Source: Chloroflexota bacterium (GTDB lineage: Bacteria > Chloroflexota > Limnocylindria > P2-11E). Taken from it: a DNA stretch of 48,827 bases. The translations under genes were made by a program, and so were the position numbers. Shown here in pieces: positions 7,940 through 17,886 of the stretch (position 1 is the stretch's first letter; each line of letters begins with the position of its first letter). The notes under the pieces were generated by a model. That model was not told the origin of the DNA and searched no databases. It saw only the letters and a program-made list of their open reading frames with translations. The stretch spans positions 1 through 48,827 of the forward strand of contig JAJYLV010000009.1 in NCBI GenBank assembly GCA_021787445.1. The letters run 5' to 3'.

Positions 7940-8911
7940 GTGCCGACGGAAGGGCCCGACGCGGAAGAAATGCCGGACCCCCGTCCGCTCGCCGCGAACG
8001 ATTCGCCCACTGCACGCCGGGACTTCCTCCTCCGGACAGTAGCGGCGCTGGTCGCGGGAGCGGCCCTGCCGCTGGCGGGTCTCAAGAACGTCGCCAGCGC
8101 GGCACCGCCGGCAGCAGTGGCGGGCGGGCCGACCGGGCCGGTCCCGACACTGGACATCAGCCCACAGGCGGGCGAGGACGTGCTCATCCGCATGCAGCGG
8201 GAGCTCGCGCGTGCCCTGGTCAAGCCCATGGACGAGCGCAAGTGGGGGATGGTCATCGACACGCGCAAGTGCGTCGGGTGCGCCGCCTGCACCGTCGGGT
8301 GCTCCCTCGAGAACAAGCTCCCCCCGGGGGTGGTGTATCGGCCCATGACCGACACCGAGGTCGGCACGTACCCCAACGTGACGCGGCGCTTCATCCCGAG
8401 GCCGTGCATGCAGTGCGAGAACCCGCCCTGCGTCGCGGTCTGCCCGGTGGGCGCGACGTTCAAGCGCCCCGACGGCATCGTCGCGATCGACTACAACGCG
8501 TGCATCGGCTGCCGTTACTGCCTCACCGCCTGCCCGTACCAGGCGCGCACGTTCGACTTCGGCGCCGACTGGACCGACAACGCGGCCTCCGGTCGGCCCG
8601 CCGCCCTGGCGCTGGACGGCGCCACCGGATACGAGCACCTTGCGGGCTTCGAGTACGGCGAGAAGTGGACGCGCGCTGAGGGCGTCATCCCCCAGAGCCC
8701 GGTCGGGAACGCGCGCAAATGCACCTTCTGTGCCCACCGTCTGGAGAAGGGCATGTTGCCGATGTGCGCCACGACGTGTATCGGACGCGCGACCTTCTTC
8801 GGTGACCTCAACGATCCGACCTCGCTGGTCTCCGAGCTCGCCGCGAGCGCGAACGCGACGCGCCTCAAGGAAGAGCTGGGCACCGAGCCGAAGGTGTTCT
8901 ACCTGCTGTGA
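7940..8911 (+). CDS. Tat-exported 4Fe-4S electron-transfer subunit (TtrB/PsrB-like)
   Basis: 323 residues from GTG 7940; ATG 7970 is an equally good start because the signal peptide lies after it. A twin-arginine signal, ARRDFLLRT (Arg26-Arg27) followed by an Ala/Leu-rich stretch, indicates export as a folded protein. Four ferredoxin-type cysteine groups follow: [11 protein letters not shown] (from Cys111), [24 protein letters not shown] and [20 protein letters not shown]. This is the standard layout of the B subunit in complex-iron-sulfur molybdoenzymes. It would carry electrons between the NrfD-type quinol module and the molybdenum subunit encoded just downstream. AGGAGG after its stop serves the next gene. 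Confidence 0.9.
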   Translation: MPTEGPDAEEMPDPRPLAANDSPTARRDFLLRTVAALVAGAALPLAGLKNVASAAPPAAVAGGPTGPVPTLDISPQAGEDVLIRMQRELARALVKPMDERKWGMVIDTRKCVGCAACTVGCSLENKLPPGVVYRPMTDTEVGTYPNVTRRFIPRPCMQCENPPCVAVCPVGATFKRPDGIVAIDYNACIGCRYCLTACPYQARTFDFGADWTDNAASGRPAALALDGATGYEHLAGFEYGEKWTRAEGVIPQSPVGNARKCTFCAHRLEKGMLPMCATTCIGRATFFGDLNDPTSLVSELAASANATRLKEELGTEPKVFYLL

Positions 8912-8924
8912 GGAGGGACCGACC

Positions 8925-10157
8925 GTGACGGCGAACGCGCAGGTCCGCCAGCCGGCGACAGCGGCGGTCCTATCTGGACTGCGGTATGGCCTCTTCGCGA
9001 TATGGCTGCTCGCGGCGATCGCCGGCGGCTACGCGATCGCGCAACGGCTGCTGCTCGGTGAGCGTCTTGCGGCCTACTCCAGCTACATCCCCTGGGGGCT
9101 GTGGGTCAGTGCATACATCTTCTTCATCGGCCTGTCCGCCGGTGCGTTCCTGCTCTCGAGCCTGGTGTACGTCTTCAGGCTCCGCCAGTTCGAGCGGGTC
9201 GGACCGCTCGCCCTCTTCGTCGCGGTGGTGACCCTCGCGATGGCCCTGCTCTCCATCCTCTTCGACCTCGGCCACATGGAGCGCTTCTGGGAGGTGTACG
9301 TGCGGCCCCAGTGGCACTCGATGATGGCCTGGATGGTCTGGCTGTACACGGCCTACTTCGTACTCCTCGTCGCGGAGCTCGGCGTCGCCCTCCACCGCCG
9401 CTCGTCCGAACGGAGCTCCAGCCAGCTCCTGCGCGATGACCGCATCCTCCTCGTCCTCGGATCCATCGGCGTCCCGCTCGCGGTCGCCTTCCACGGCGGC
9501 GTCGGCGCTCTCTTCGCGACCGTGGTCGCTCGCGAGTACTGGAATACCGCCGTCTTCCCGATCCTCTTCCTGAGCGGCGCTCTCCTCTCGGGCAGCGGCC
9601 TGCTCATGGCCATCGTCGTCTTCCTGTGGCCGCGCCGGGACGCCGCCTGGCGTCAGCTCGTCGCCGACCTCGCGCGCGTCGTGGCCGGCCTTGTCCTCCT
9701 CGAGCTTCTGCTGGAGTTCGCCGAGTACTCGATCCCGGCCTGGTACCAGGTCGGTCCGCAGTCATCGCTCATCGTCTACGTCCTGTTCGGTCCGTACTGG
9801 TACGTGTTCTGGGTCGTGTATGGCCTCTTCGGCGTCGCCGTGCCTCTCGTCCTCCTCACCCGGCGCGACCCCTTCGTGAGGGGCATCGGCGCGGCGCTCG
9901 TCGCGGTGACGTTCTTCGCCGTGCGGCTGGATCTCGTGATCCCGGGACTCGTCACCCCGGAGCTCAGAGGGCTCGAGCGCGCGTACCTCGATCCCATCGG
10001 AGGCCGCCTCAGCTACCTCTACAGCCCCAGCGTCTTCGAGTGGCAGGTCACTCTGGGGGTCGTGGCCATCGGGGCCGCTCTGTTCTACCTCGGGCAGCGC
10101 TTCCTGCCGCTCATGACGGACGTGAGAGAAGACCGGTCCAAGGAGCGGGCAGGATGA
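8925..10157 (+). CDS. NrfD/PsrC/TtrC-type quinol-oxidising membrane subunit
   Basis: 410 residues from GTG 8925, chosen because AGGAGG at 8911-8916 lies 8 nt upstream; longer in-frame readings run back through the iron-sulfur gene. About nine to ten hydrophobic helices are visible, starting with LRYGLFAIWLLAAIAGGYAIA and including the SYIPWGLWVSAYIFFIGLS segment and the DLGHMERFWEVYV stretch typical of NrfD proteins. The subunit anchors the iron-sulfur and molybdopterin subunits and exchanges electrons with the quinone pool, without haem. Its stop overlaps the start of the catalytic subunit (ATGA, 10154-10157), which supports a fixed stoichiometry within one complex. Confidence 0.9.
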   Translation: MTANAQVRQPATAAVLSGLRYGLFAIWLLAAIAGGYAIAQRLLLGERLAAYSSYIPWGLWVSAYIFFIGLSAGAFLLSSLVYVFRLRQFERVGPLALFVAVVTLAMALLSILFDLGHMERFWEVYVRPQWHSMMAWMVWLYTAYFVLLVAELGVALHRRSSERSSSQLLRDDRILLVLGSIGVPLAVAFHGGVGALFATVVAREYWNTAVFPILFLSGALLSGSGLLMAIVVFLWPRRDAAWRQLVADLARVVAGLVLLELLLEFAEYSIPAWYQVGPQSSLIVYVLFGPYWYVFWVVYGLFGVAVPLVLLTRRDPFVRGIGAALVAVTFFAVRLDLVIPGLVTPELRGLERAYLDPIGGRLSYLYSPSVFEWQVTLGVVAIGAALFYLGQRFLPLMTDVREDRSKERAG

Positions 10158-13100
10158 GCAGCGGAACGAAGGGCCCCCGTATCTCCCGGCGACAGGTGCT
10201 GCAGGCGGGTGCACTCACGGCGGGCGGTGTCCTCCTCGGGGACTGCGGCTACCTGACGACGCGGTCCACGCAGCCCGGCCCGCAAGGCTCGTTCTATCCG
10301 CTGGACGATCCGAACGCCGTCATCCATACGACCTGCCTCCAGTGCAACACCCAGTGCACGCTCAAGGTGAAGCTGCAGGACGGCATCGTGGCGAAGATCG
10401 ACGGCAACCCCTATAGCCCGATGAACCTCCTGCCGTCCCTCCCCTACGCGCAGCCCTTGGCCGGCGCCGCGCGCGTGGACGGGTCGGTCTGCCCCAAAGG
10501 GCAGGACGGGGTGCAGACCCTCTACGACCCCTACCGGCTGCGCACGGTCCTGAAGCGCGCCGGCCCGCGCGGCTCGGGCAAGTGGCGGAGCATCCCCTTC
10601 GACCAGGCCATCCGCGAGATCGTGGACGGCGGCCCGCTCTTCGCGGACCTCGGGGAGGCGCGGAACGTCACCGGCCTCAGAGACATCATGGCGCTGCGCG
10701 ATCCGGCCCTGGCCAAGCAGATGGCCGCGGACGTGGGCGCCGTCCGATCGAAGACCCTCAGCGTCGCGGCCTTCCAGGCCAAGCACCGCGACCACCTGGA
10801 CGTCCTCATCGATCCCGACCACCCCGACCTCGGCCCCAAGAACAACCAGTTCGTCATGCTCGGCGGCCGGATCGCGCCGGACCGCGAGAAGATCACGCAG
10901 CGCTTCACCTTCGGCTCGCTGGGATCGGTCAACTGGTACGGCCACACCACCATCTGCGAGCAGGCGCATCACATCGCCTTCCTCTACGCGACAGCGCAGT
11001 GGGCCGGGAAGGACGGGTGGAAGCAGGGCACGAACCACATGAAGCCCGACTACACCCGATCGGAGTTCGTCATCTTCTGGGGCACCGGCTTCTCCGAAGC
11101 GAACTTCGGGCCGAACCCGATGTCCATCCGCGTCGCGCAGGCGCTCGTGGACGCCAAGCTCAAGGTCGCGGTCATCGACCCGCGCCTGTCGAAGAGCGCC
11201 GCGAAGGGCTGGTGGATCCCCGTGCGCCCGGGCGGCGACCTCGCGCTGGCCATGGGGATGATCCGCCGGATCATCGACGAGGGGCGGTACGACGGGGCCT
11301 TCCTGAGGAACGCGAACGCCGCGGCCGCGACCGCCGGAGGCGAGAGGTCGTGGACGAACGCGACGTGGCTCGTCGATCCAGCGACCGGCCGCTTCCTGCG
11401 CGCCGACGCCGCGGGCGTGGGCTCCCCGCAGCAGTTCGTCGCCCTCGTCGGCGGCGCCCCCACCGCGGTCGACCCCGGCGACAAGACGCACGCCGTCGTG
11501 GGCGACCTCGACGCCTCCGCGACCGTCGCGGGGGTGGCGGCCAAGACGAGCTTCCGCCTCCTGCGCGAGAGCGCGCAGCAGCACGACCTGGCCTTCTATG
11601 CGAAGGAGAGCGGCCTGGAGGAGAAGACGATCGTCGACCTCGCGACCGAGCTCACCGCCCACGGCAAGAAGGCGGCCATCGACTTCTACCGGGGGCCCAT
11701 CAAGCTCACGTACGGGTACTACTCGGCGCAGGCGATCATCACGCTCAACTACCTCATCGGGAACGTCGACCACGTGGGTGGCCTCGTGCCCGGAGGTGGA
11801 TCCTGGGACGGCCAAGGCGGGCAGAAGGGCCAGCCCTTCCCGCTCGACGCCCTGCATCCCGGAGCGCTCACGAAGTTCGGGGTCAAGCTCAACCGCGAGG
11901 CCAGCGGCAGCTACGAGTCGAGCACGCTCTTCTCGGGCTATCCGGCGAAGCGCCCCTGGTACCCGCTCACCGGCGACGTCTACCAGGAGGTCATCCCCGC
12001 CGCGTACGCCGGCTACCCCTACCCCATCAAGATGCTCTGGCTCCACTACGGGACGCCGGCCCTCGCGGCTCCGGCCGGCCATCTCCAGATCGCCATGCTG
12101 CGCGACGTCGACCGCCTGCCGCTCGTCATCTCGACCGACATCGTCATCGGCGAAACGAGCATGTACGCGGACTACCTCTTCCCCGACTTCGCGTACCTCG
12201 AGCGCTGGTCGAACGCGATCGGGACGAGCCCGGTCGTCCTCACGAAGATCACCAAGTTCCGCCAGCCCGCGGCCGCCCCTCTCACCGCGACGGTCAGGGT
12301 CGACGGCGCCGAGATGCCGCTCGGGATGGACACCGTGCTCATCGCGCTCGCCAAGGCCCTCGGGGCCTCTGGCTTCGGCAAGGACGCGCTGGGGCCCGGC
12401 CGGCCCCTCGACCGTCCTGAGGACTACTACCTGAAGATGGTCGCGAACCTTGCCGCTGGCGACGGTCCCGGCGACGAGGTCCCTCCCGCGAGCGACGCGG
12501 ACATGACCGTGTTCCGGGCGGCGCGCGCGCACCTGCCGGCTTCGGTCTTCGACGAGTCACGCTGGCAGGCGTCCGCCGGCGAGAGCTGGCCGCGGGTCGT
12601 CACCGTGCTCACGCGTGGGGGGCGTTTCGAGGACACGACCAAGGCCTACACGGGCGGCTTCGCGGCTCATTCGTGGGGCAAGCTCCTCGACCTCTACGCC
12701 GAGCCGGTCGCCACGACCACGGACTCGATGACCGGGGAGCGGTTCAGCGGGGTGCCCGTGTACCAGACGCTGCGGTCTTCGGACGGCCAGCCGGTCACCT
12801 TCCCGACCGAGTACGACCTCGACCTCTTCACGTACAAGGAGATCTGGGGTACCCAGTCGCGGACGGTGGGCAACTACGCCGCGCAGATGTCCTTGATGCC
12901 GGAGAACTTCGTGTACCTGAACGTCGTGGACGCGCGGCGCCTGGGATTCGCCGACGGCACTCCGGTGCGCCTCGAGAGCCCTGGGTTCGGCGGCTCCATC
13001 GACCTCGGCTCGGGGGCGCCGGTGGTCGTCCAGGGCAGGGTGAAGACGGTCCAAGGTGTGCGTCCCGGCAGCGTCGCGATCTCCTTCCATTACGGCCACT

Positions 13101-13510
13101 GGGCCTACGGCGCGCGAGACGTGACCATCGACGGTCAGGTGGTCCCCGGCGAGCCGGTCCGTGGCAAAGGCCTCGCCCCCAATCCCGCGATGAGCGTGGA
13201 CCGTCACCTCAAGGACGTGGCGCTCACGGACCCCATCGCGGGAGACAGCGCGTTCAACGGCACCAGGGTGCGGCTCGTGCGCGTCGGCGATCCCGACACG
13301 CGCGGCCTGCCGGGCGCCGGGAGCTACCTCCTCGTCCCGCCAGTGGTGGGCTCGGTGCCCGCGGATGACGCGCGATGGCTCCAGGAGCAGGGGCTCCGTG
13401 CGGCGCGCGGGGAACACGACCCCGGTGCGTTGCGGGCCGAGATAGAGGCACGGCTCGGCCGGGTGGACCGCGCTCGTGTGGTGCAGCCGCGGTCCCCCCG
13501 TGGTGCGTAG
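10154..13510 (+). CDS. ttrA: Molybdopterin oxidoreductase, tetrathionate reductase A-like
   Basis: 1118 residues from ATG 10154. A twin-arginine leader (ISRRQVLQAGAL) targets it to the Tat system. Cys61, Cys64, Cys68 and Cys113 form the N-terminal 4Fe-4S site. Cys271, in GHTTICEQAHH, is the likely protein ligand to molybdenum. The long catalytic body and the C-terminal dinucleotide-binding part (EIWGTQSRTVGNYAAQ, then DGTPVRLES) resemble TtrA within the DMSO-reductase superfamily, larger than formate dehydrogenase and close in size to TtrA and ArrA. Probable role: reduction of tetrathionate or another oxyanion (polythionate, arsenate, selenate) with quinol electrons, or the reverse. The substrate cannot be fixed from sequence. 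The FmdE-like gene starts inside its end. Confidence 0.8.
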   Translation: MSSGTKGPRISRRQVLQAGALTAGGVLLGDCGYLTTRSTQPGPQGSFYPLDDPNAVIHTTCLQCNTQCTLKVKLQDGIVAKIDGNPYSPMNLLPSLPYAQPLAGAARVDGSVCPKGQDGVQTLYDPYRLRTVLKRAGPRGSGKWRSIPFDQAIREIVDGGPLFADLGEARNVTGLRDIMALRDPALAKQMAADVGAVRSKTLSVAAFQAKHRDHLDVLIDPDHPDLGPKNNQFVMLGGRIAPDREKITQRFTFGSLGSVNWYGHTTICEQAHHIAFLYATAQWAGKDGWKQGTNHMKPDYTRSEFVIFWGTGFSEANFGPNPMSIRVAQALVDAKLKVAVIDPRLSKSAAKGWWIPVRPGGDLALAMGMIRRIIDEGRYDGAFLRNANAAAATAGGERSWTNATWLVDPATGRFLRADAAGVGSPQQFVALVGGAPTAVDPGDKTHAVVGDLDASATVAGVAAKTSFRLLRESAQQHDLAFYAKESGLEEKTIVDLATELTAHGKKAAIDFYRGPIKLTYGYYSAQAIITLNYLIGNVDHVGGLVPGGGSWDGQGGQKGQPFPLDALHPGALTKFGVKLNREASGSYESSTLFSGYPAKRPWYPLTGDVYQEVIPAAYAGYPYPIKMLWLHYGTPALAAPAGHLQIAMLRDVDRLPLVISTDIVIGETSMYADYLFPDFAYLERWSNAIGTSPVVLTKITKFRQPAAAPLTATVRVDGAEMPLGMDTVLIALAKALGASGFGKDALGPGRPLDRPEDYYLKMVANLAAGDGPGDEVPPASDADMTVFRAARAHLPASVFDESRWQASAGESWPRVVTVLTRGGRFEDTTKAYTGGFAAHSWGKLLDLYAEPVATTTDSMTGERFSGVPVYQTLRSSDGQPVTFPTEYDLDLFTYKEIWGTQSRTVGNYAAQMSLMPENFVYLNVVDARRLGFADGTPVRLESPGFGGSIDLGSGAPVVVQGRVKTVQGVRPGSVAISFHYGHWAYGARDVTIDGQVVPGEPVRGKGLAPNPAMSVDRHLKDVALTDPIAGDSAFNGTRVRLVRVGDPDTRGLPGAGSYLLVPPVVGSVPADDARWLQEQGLRAARGEHDPGALRAEIEARLGRVDRARVVQPRSPRGA

Positions 13511-14204
13511 CGCCTCCCGCATCGCACCGGCGCCCGAGGGGATCTCCCTAGACGCGCCCGCGCGATCCGGCGTTCTGAGGGCAGCGCGGGCCGCCGCGAT
13601 CCTGCCGGCGTCGCTCCTGGGATCGCCACGCACGTCGGCATGCCTGTCCCAGCTGACGGGGTCCCATCGCCATCTGTGCCCCCGTCAGGTGCTCGGGGTG
13701 CGCATGGGGCTCCACGCCGGCGAGCTCCTCGGGCTCGAGCTGCCCCGAACGGACAAGCGCCTCTTCGCGCTCGTGGAGACCGACGGCTGCCTCGCCGACG
13801 CGGTCTCGGTCGCGACGGGCTGCGCCCTGGGCCATCGCACATTGCGCCTCGTCGATCGCGGGAAGATCGCGGCCACGTTCGTCGACACGGCCACCGGCGC
13901 GGCCGTCCGGGTGTGGCCCGACGCCGGCGCCCGCTCGCGCGCACGCGAGCTCGTTCCCGCGGCGCACGACCGCTGGCATGCGCAGCTCGAGGGTTACCAG
14001 GTCATGCTGGTGTCGGAGCTGCTCCGCTCGGAGCCCGTGAGGCTCACGATCGACCTGGACGCGATCCGCAGCCGCCCGGGAAGACGGGTCGCGTGCGCCG
14101 GGTGCGGCGAAGAGGTGATCAACGAGCGCGAGGTCGTCGCCAGCGGTCGTTCCTACTGCCGTGACTGCGCCGGCGACGCCTACTTCGTGCCGGTCCTCGC
14201 GTGA
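13503..14204 (+). CDS. FmdE-family protein with C-terminal zinc ribbon
   Basis: About 233 residues from GTG 13503, which overlaps the reductase stop; the family-matching part begins at LTGSHRHLCPRQVLGVRMG. A cysteine-containing block follows (DGCLADAVSVATGC, then LGHRTLRLVDRGKIAATFVD). The C-terminus is a four-cysteine zinc ribbon (CAGCGEEV...CRDC). This is the FmdE layout, named after a formylmethanofuran dehydrogenase-associated protein. FmdE-like genes commonly sit beside molybdenum or tungsten enzymes, and a cofactor-handling or maturation role is inferred but unproven. Coupling to the TtrA-like gene suggests it serves that enzyme. The first 40 or so residues are low-complexity and the start is uncertain. 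Confidence 0.8.
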   Translation: MRSASRIAPAPEGISLDAPARSGVLRAARAAAILPASLLGSPRTSACLSQLTGSHRHLCPRQVLGVRMGLHAGELLGLELPRTDKRLFALVETDGCLADAVSVATGCALGHRTLRLVDRGKIAATFVDTATGAAVRVWPDAGARSRARELVPAAHDRWHAQLEGYQVMLVSELLRSEPVRLTIDLDAIRSRPGRRVACAGCGEEVINEREVVASGRSYCRDCAGDAYFVPVLA

Positions 14205-14235
14205 GGCTGCGGTCGTTCGACGCCGGCGCGCGAAG

Positions 14236-15492
14236 CTACGCGAGCGCGCGGAAGGCGGGGCACACTGTCCGGACCGCGGCGCCGGCAAAGACGATGATCC
14301 CGGCGAGGCCGACGGGGCCGCTGAGCGCGAGCGCGATCGCGGCGGGCGTCGACGAGGGGCCGGCGAGCTCGACCAGGGCGCGGAGCGCGGCCGCGATGTT
14401 CGTGAGGATCACCGCCCCGCGCACCGCGGAAGCGGGCAAGGCGGGTCCGCCGCTGAGCGTCGGGAGGAGGCGCGCGCCGACGCCGTAGGCCATCGAGCCG
14501 AGGAAGCCGATGGCGAGCGCGTGCCGCCCGGCGACGAGGAACCGATCGGCCCCGCCGGGCGTGAGCGCGTCGACGACGAGCAGCGCGAGCCCGATGACGA
14601 GCCAGACGTACGCGGCGCGCCACGCGAGCAGCGTCACCCGGGCGTGCTCGGGGAGCGGCCGTGCGGCGCGGCTGCGTCCGACGACGCCGACGGTCGCGAA
14701 GAGGAGGACCGCGGCGACGAGGAGCAGGGGCGCGCCGGCGCCGGCCCGGATGACGACGAGAAAGGTCCCGACCATCCACAGGGCCGTCGCCGCGAGGAGG
14801 ACGCCGTCGGGGACGAGCTTGGCGGCGATGAAGCCGGAGTTGAGCCGCACGGAGACACCGAGGATGTGGCCGCCGACCACGCCGACGAGGAACGCCGCGA
14901 CGGCCGCGGCGTCGGCGTCGGCCGCCGCGAGCGCGCCGCCGTGGAGGAGCGGGTCGAGCGAGACGAGGCTCCACGCCGCGGCGATGGGAAGCCATGCCGC
15001 TCCGCCGGCCATGAGGAGCTCGTCGGCGCGGTGGGCGTTGTCCCCCGCGGCGAGCGTGCGGATCGTCGTCGTCGCGTAGACGGTCGCGCCGGCGACCTCG
15101 AGCGCGCCGGAAAGGAAGAGGAGGGCGGACCGCGCGGCGGATGGCTCGGCGAGCTGCGCGACGCGAAGCGCGACGCCGGCCACGACGAGGAGGTACGTCG
15201 CGACGACGACCCGGCGCGCCGGCTCGGGCGCGCCGCGGAAGCGCGGCATGAGGCGGTAGCCGATGCCCATGACGAGGAGGCCGGCGAAGCCCATCAGCTG
15301 GAGGTGCCCGTGCACCTGCACGACGACGCCCCAGCCGCCCGCCGGCATGGGGACGCCGAACGCCTGAGCGAGGATGAGCCACCAGCCGAGCCCGAAGCCG
15401 GCGACGAAGGCGATGACGACGCTCGTCACGAGGAAGAGCGCGAGGACCGGGACGTCGCGCCGCTGGGCCGCGGTGGGGAGCGCGATCCTCAT
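14236..15492 (-). CDS. NnrS-family haem/copper membrane protein
   Basis: 418 residues from ATG 15492 (complement); a longer reading from 15564 adds a Pro/Arg-rich leader without support. About twelve hydrophobic helices are visible. Conserved histidine segments include VQVHGHLQLMGFAGLLVMGIGYRLMPR near the N-terminus, HILGVSVRLNSGF in the middle and GRHALAIGFLGSMAYGVGARLLP near the end, all typical of NnrS. The family is linked to nitric oxide or nitrosative stress and binds haem and copper; the exact reaction is unknown. It converges on the FmdE-like gene with a 31-bp gap, so it is not part of that operon although the regional theme of anaerobic respiration fits. Confidence 0.8.
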   Translation of the reverse strand: MRIALPTAAQRRDVPVLALFLVTSVVIAFVAGFGLGWWLILAQAFGVPMPAGGWGVVVQVHGHLQLMGFAGLLVMGIGYRLMPRFRGAPEPARRVVVATYLLVVAGVALRVAQLAEPSAARSALLFLSGALEVAGATVYATTTIRTLAAGDNAHRADELLMAGGAAWLPIAAAWSLVSLDPLLHGGALAAADADAAAVAAFLVGVVGGHILGVSVRLNSGFIAAKLVPDGVLLAATALWMVGTFLVVIRAGAGAPLLLVAAVLLFATVGVVGRSRAARPLPEHARVTLLAWRAAYVWLVIGLALLVVDALTPGGADRFLVAGRHALAIGFLGSMAYGVGARLLPTLSGGPALPASAVRGAVILTNIAAALRALVELAGPSSTPAAIALALSGPVGLAGIIVFAGAAVRTVCPAFRALA

Positions 15493-15591
15493 GACGATCC
15501 GATGTCTAACAGAGAGGCGAGGGAGATCCGGCTCCACCGGGCGAGCGAGCGGCAGACGATGCACGCGGCGCAGCCGCGAGCCTGAGCAGGC

Positions 15592-16359
15592 TCAGCGATG
15601 CGACCAGACCGGCTGTCTCTTCTCCAGGAACGCGCGGAGGCCTTCCTGCGCGTCCGCCATCTCCGGGATCGAGCGCACCTGCAGGTCCGTCGCCTCGACG
15701 ATGGCCTGGTGGAGGGGCATACGGTTCGCGCCGCGAAGCGTCCGCCGCGCGAGGCGCAGCGCCGATGCGGACAGGCCGCGGAAGCGCTCGACGATCTTCT
15801 CGGCCTCGGCCTCGAGCTGCTCGCGGGGGACGCTGCGCCCGAAGAGGCCGATGCGCGCGGCCTCGGCGCCGCTGATGGTGTCGCCGGTGAGGATGAGTGC
15901 GGCAGCGCGCTGCTGACCGATGAGGCGAGGGAAGTACGCGGCCGCCACCGGCGGCACGACGCCGAGGCGGATCTCGGGCACTCCGACGACGGCGTCGTCG
16001 GCGACGAGGCCGAGGTCGCAGAGGGCGACCAGCTCGCAGGCCCCGCCGAGGACGGCGCCATGCGCGACCGCGAGGGTCGGGACCTCGCTCGCGAGGAGGC
16101 GCGCCGAGGCGCGACTGAAGGCTTCGAGCATCGGCTGGAGGTCCTTGCCGAGGTGCTCGGCGACGCTCACGCCGCCCGAGAACGACTTGCCTTTGCCCGA
16201 GAGGACGATGAGACGCAGGTCCCGCTGCGCGCCGAGATCGTCGATGGCGTCGGCGAGGTCGTGCAGGAGCGCCATGTCGAGGACGTTGACGGGAGGACGG
16301 TCGAGCGTGAGCCGGGCAATGCCGTCTTCGACCGCAATGCGGAGGCCCAGGTCCGCCAT
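15592..16359 (-). CDS. Enoyl-CoA hydratase/isomerase family protein (possibly dienoyl-CoA hydratase)
   Basis: 255 residues from ATG 16359 (complement), chosen because CAGGA lies 8 nt before it and crotonase homology starts at once; an upstream in-frame reading to 16500 has no family match. Crotonase features are the RPPVNVLDMALLHDL start, KGKSFSGGVSVAEH as the CoA/oxyanion loop, GAVLGGACELVALCDLGLV with the first catalytic-type Glu, and GVPEIRLGVVPP with the second. The PPVNVLDMAML-like opening is one I associate with cyclohexa-1,5-diene-1-carbonyl-CoA hydratases of benzoyl-CoA breakdown, but the other pathway genes are absent here and a general 2-enoyl-CoA hydratase is as likely. It lies 222 bp beyond citrate synthase, separated by a strong terminator. 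Confidence 0.8.
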   Translation of the reverse strand: MADLGLRIAVEDGIARLTLDRPPVNVLDMALLHDLADAIDDLGAQRDLRLIVLSGKGKSFSGGVSVAEHLGKDLQPMLEAFSRASARLLASEVPTLAVAHGAVLGGACELVALCDLGLVADDAVVGVPEIRLGVVPPVAAAYFPRLIGQQRAAALILTGDTISGAEAARIGLFGRSVPREQLEAEAEKIVERFRGLSASALRLARRTLRGANRMPLHQAIVEATDLQVRSIPEMADAQEGLRAFLEKRQPVWSHR

Positions 16360-16504
16360 ATGGACATCCTGAGCAGGCGGGGCCGTCCGGAAAGGGTCTG
16401 TGGTCCTATCGGACCGTGCCATTGTGCCCCTCCAAGGGGTGGGGTCGAGGGTCGTCCGGAGGCGAAGCAGAGGGAACATGATCCCGCCCTTTTCGGACAA
16501 GAGA

Positions 16505-16534
16505 AAGGAGCGGGGTCTTGAGACCCCGCTCCTT
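16505..16534 (-). terminator. Perfect inverted-repeat terminator after citrate synthase
   Basis: A 14-bp arm at 16505-16518 pairs perfectly with 16521-16534 around a 2-nt centre. Read on the minus strand the stem is followed by CTCCTTTCTCTTGT, a pyrimidine- and T-rich tail, as expected for intrinsic termination of the malic enzyme-citrate synthase transcript. It lies 48 bp past the citrate synthase stop. Confidence 0.75.
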
Positions 16535-16581
16535 CGCGCGACGCCTTTTGCGACGACGCCGCTGCGGCGGGCCGGGCGCGC

Positions 16582-17872
<1,291 letters not shown>

Positions 17873-17886
<14 letters not shown>

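Noticed and set aside
10085-12532. Long minus-strand open frame (over 800 codons) opposite the molybdopterin gene
   Set aside because: Arg/Val/Glu-rich translation with no recognisable motif; the plus strand encodes a complete TtrA-like protein. Typical antisense frame in high-GC DNA.
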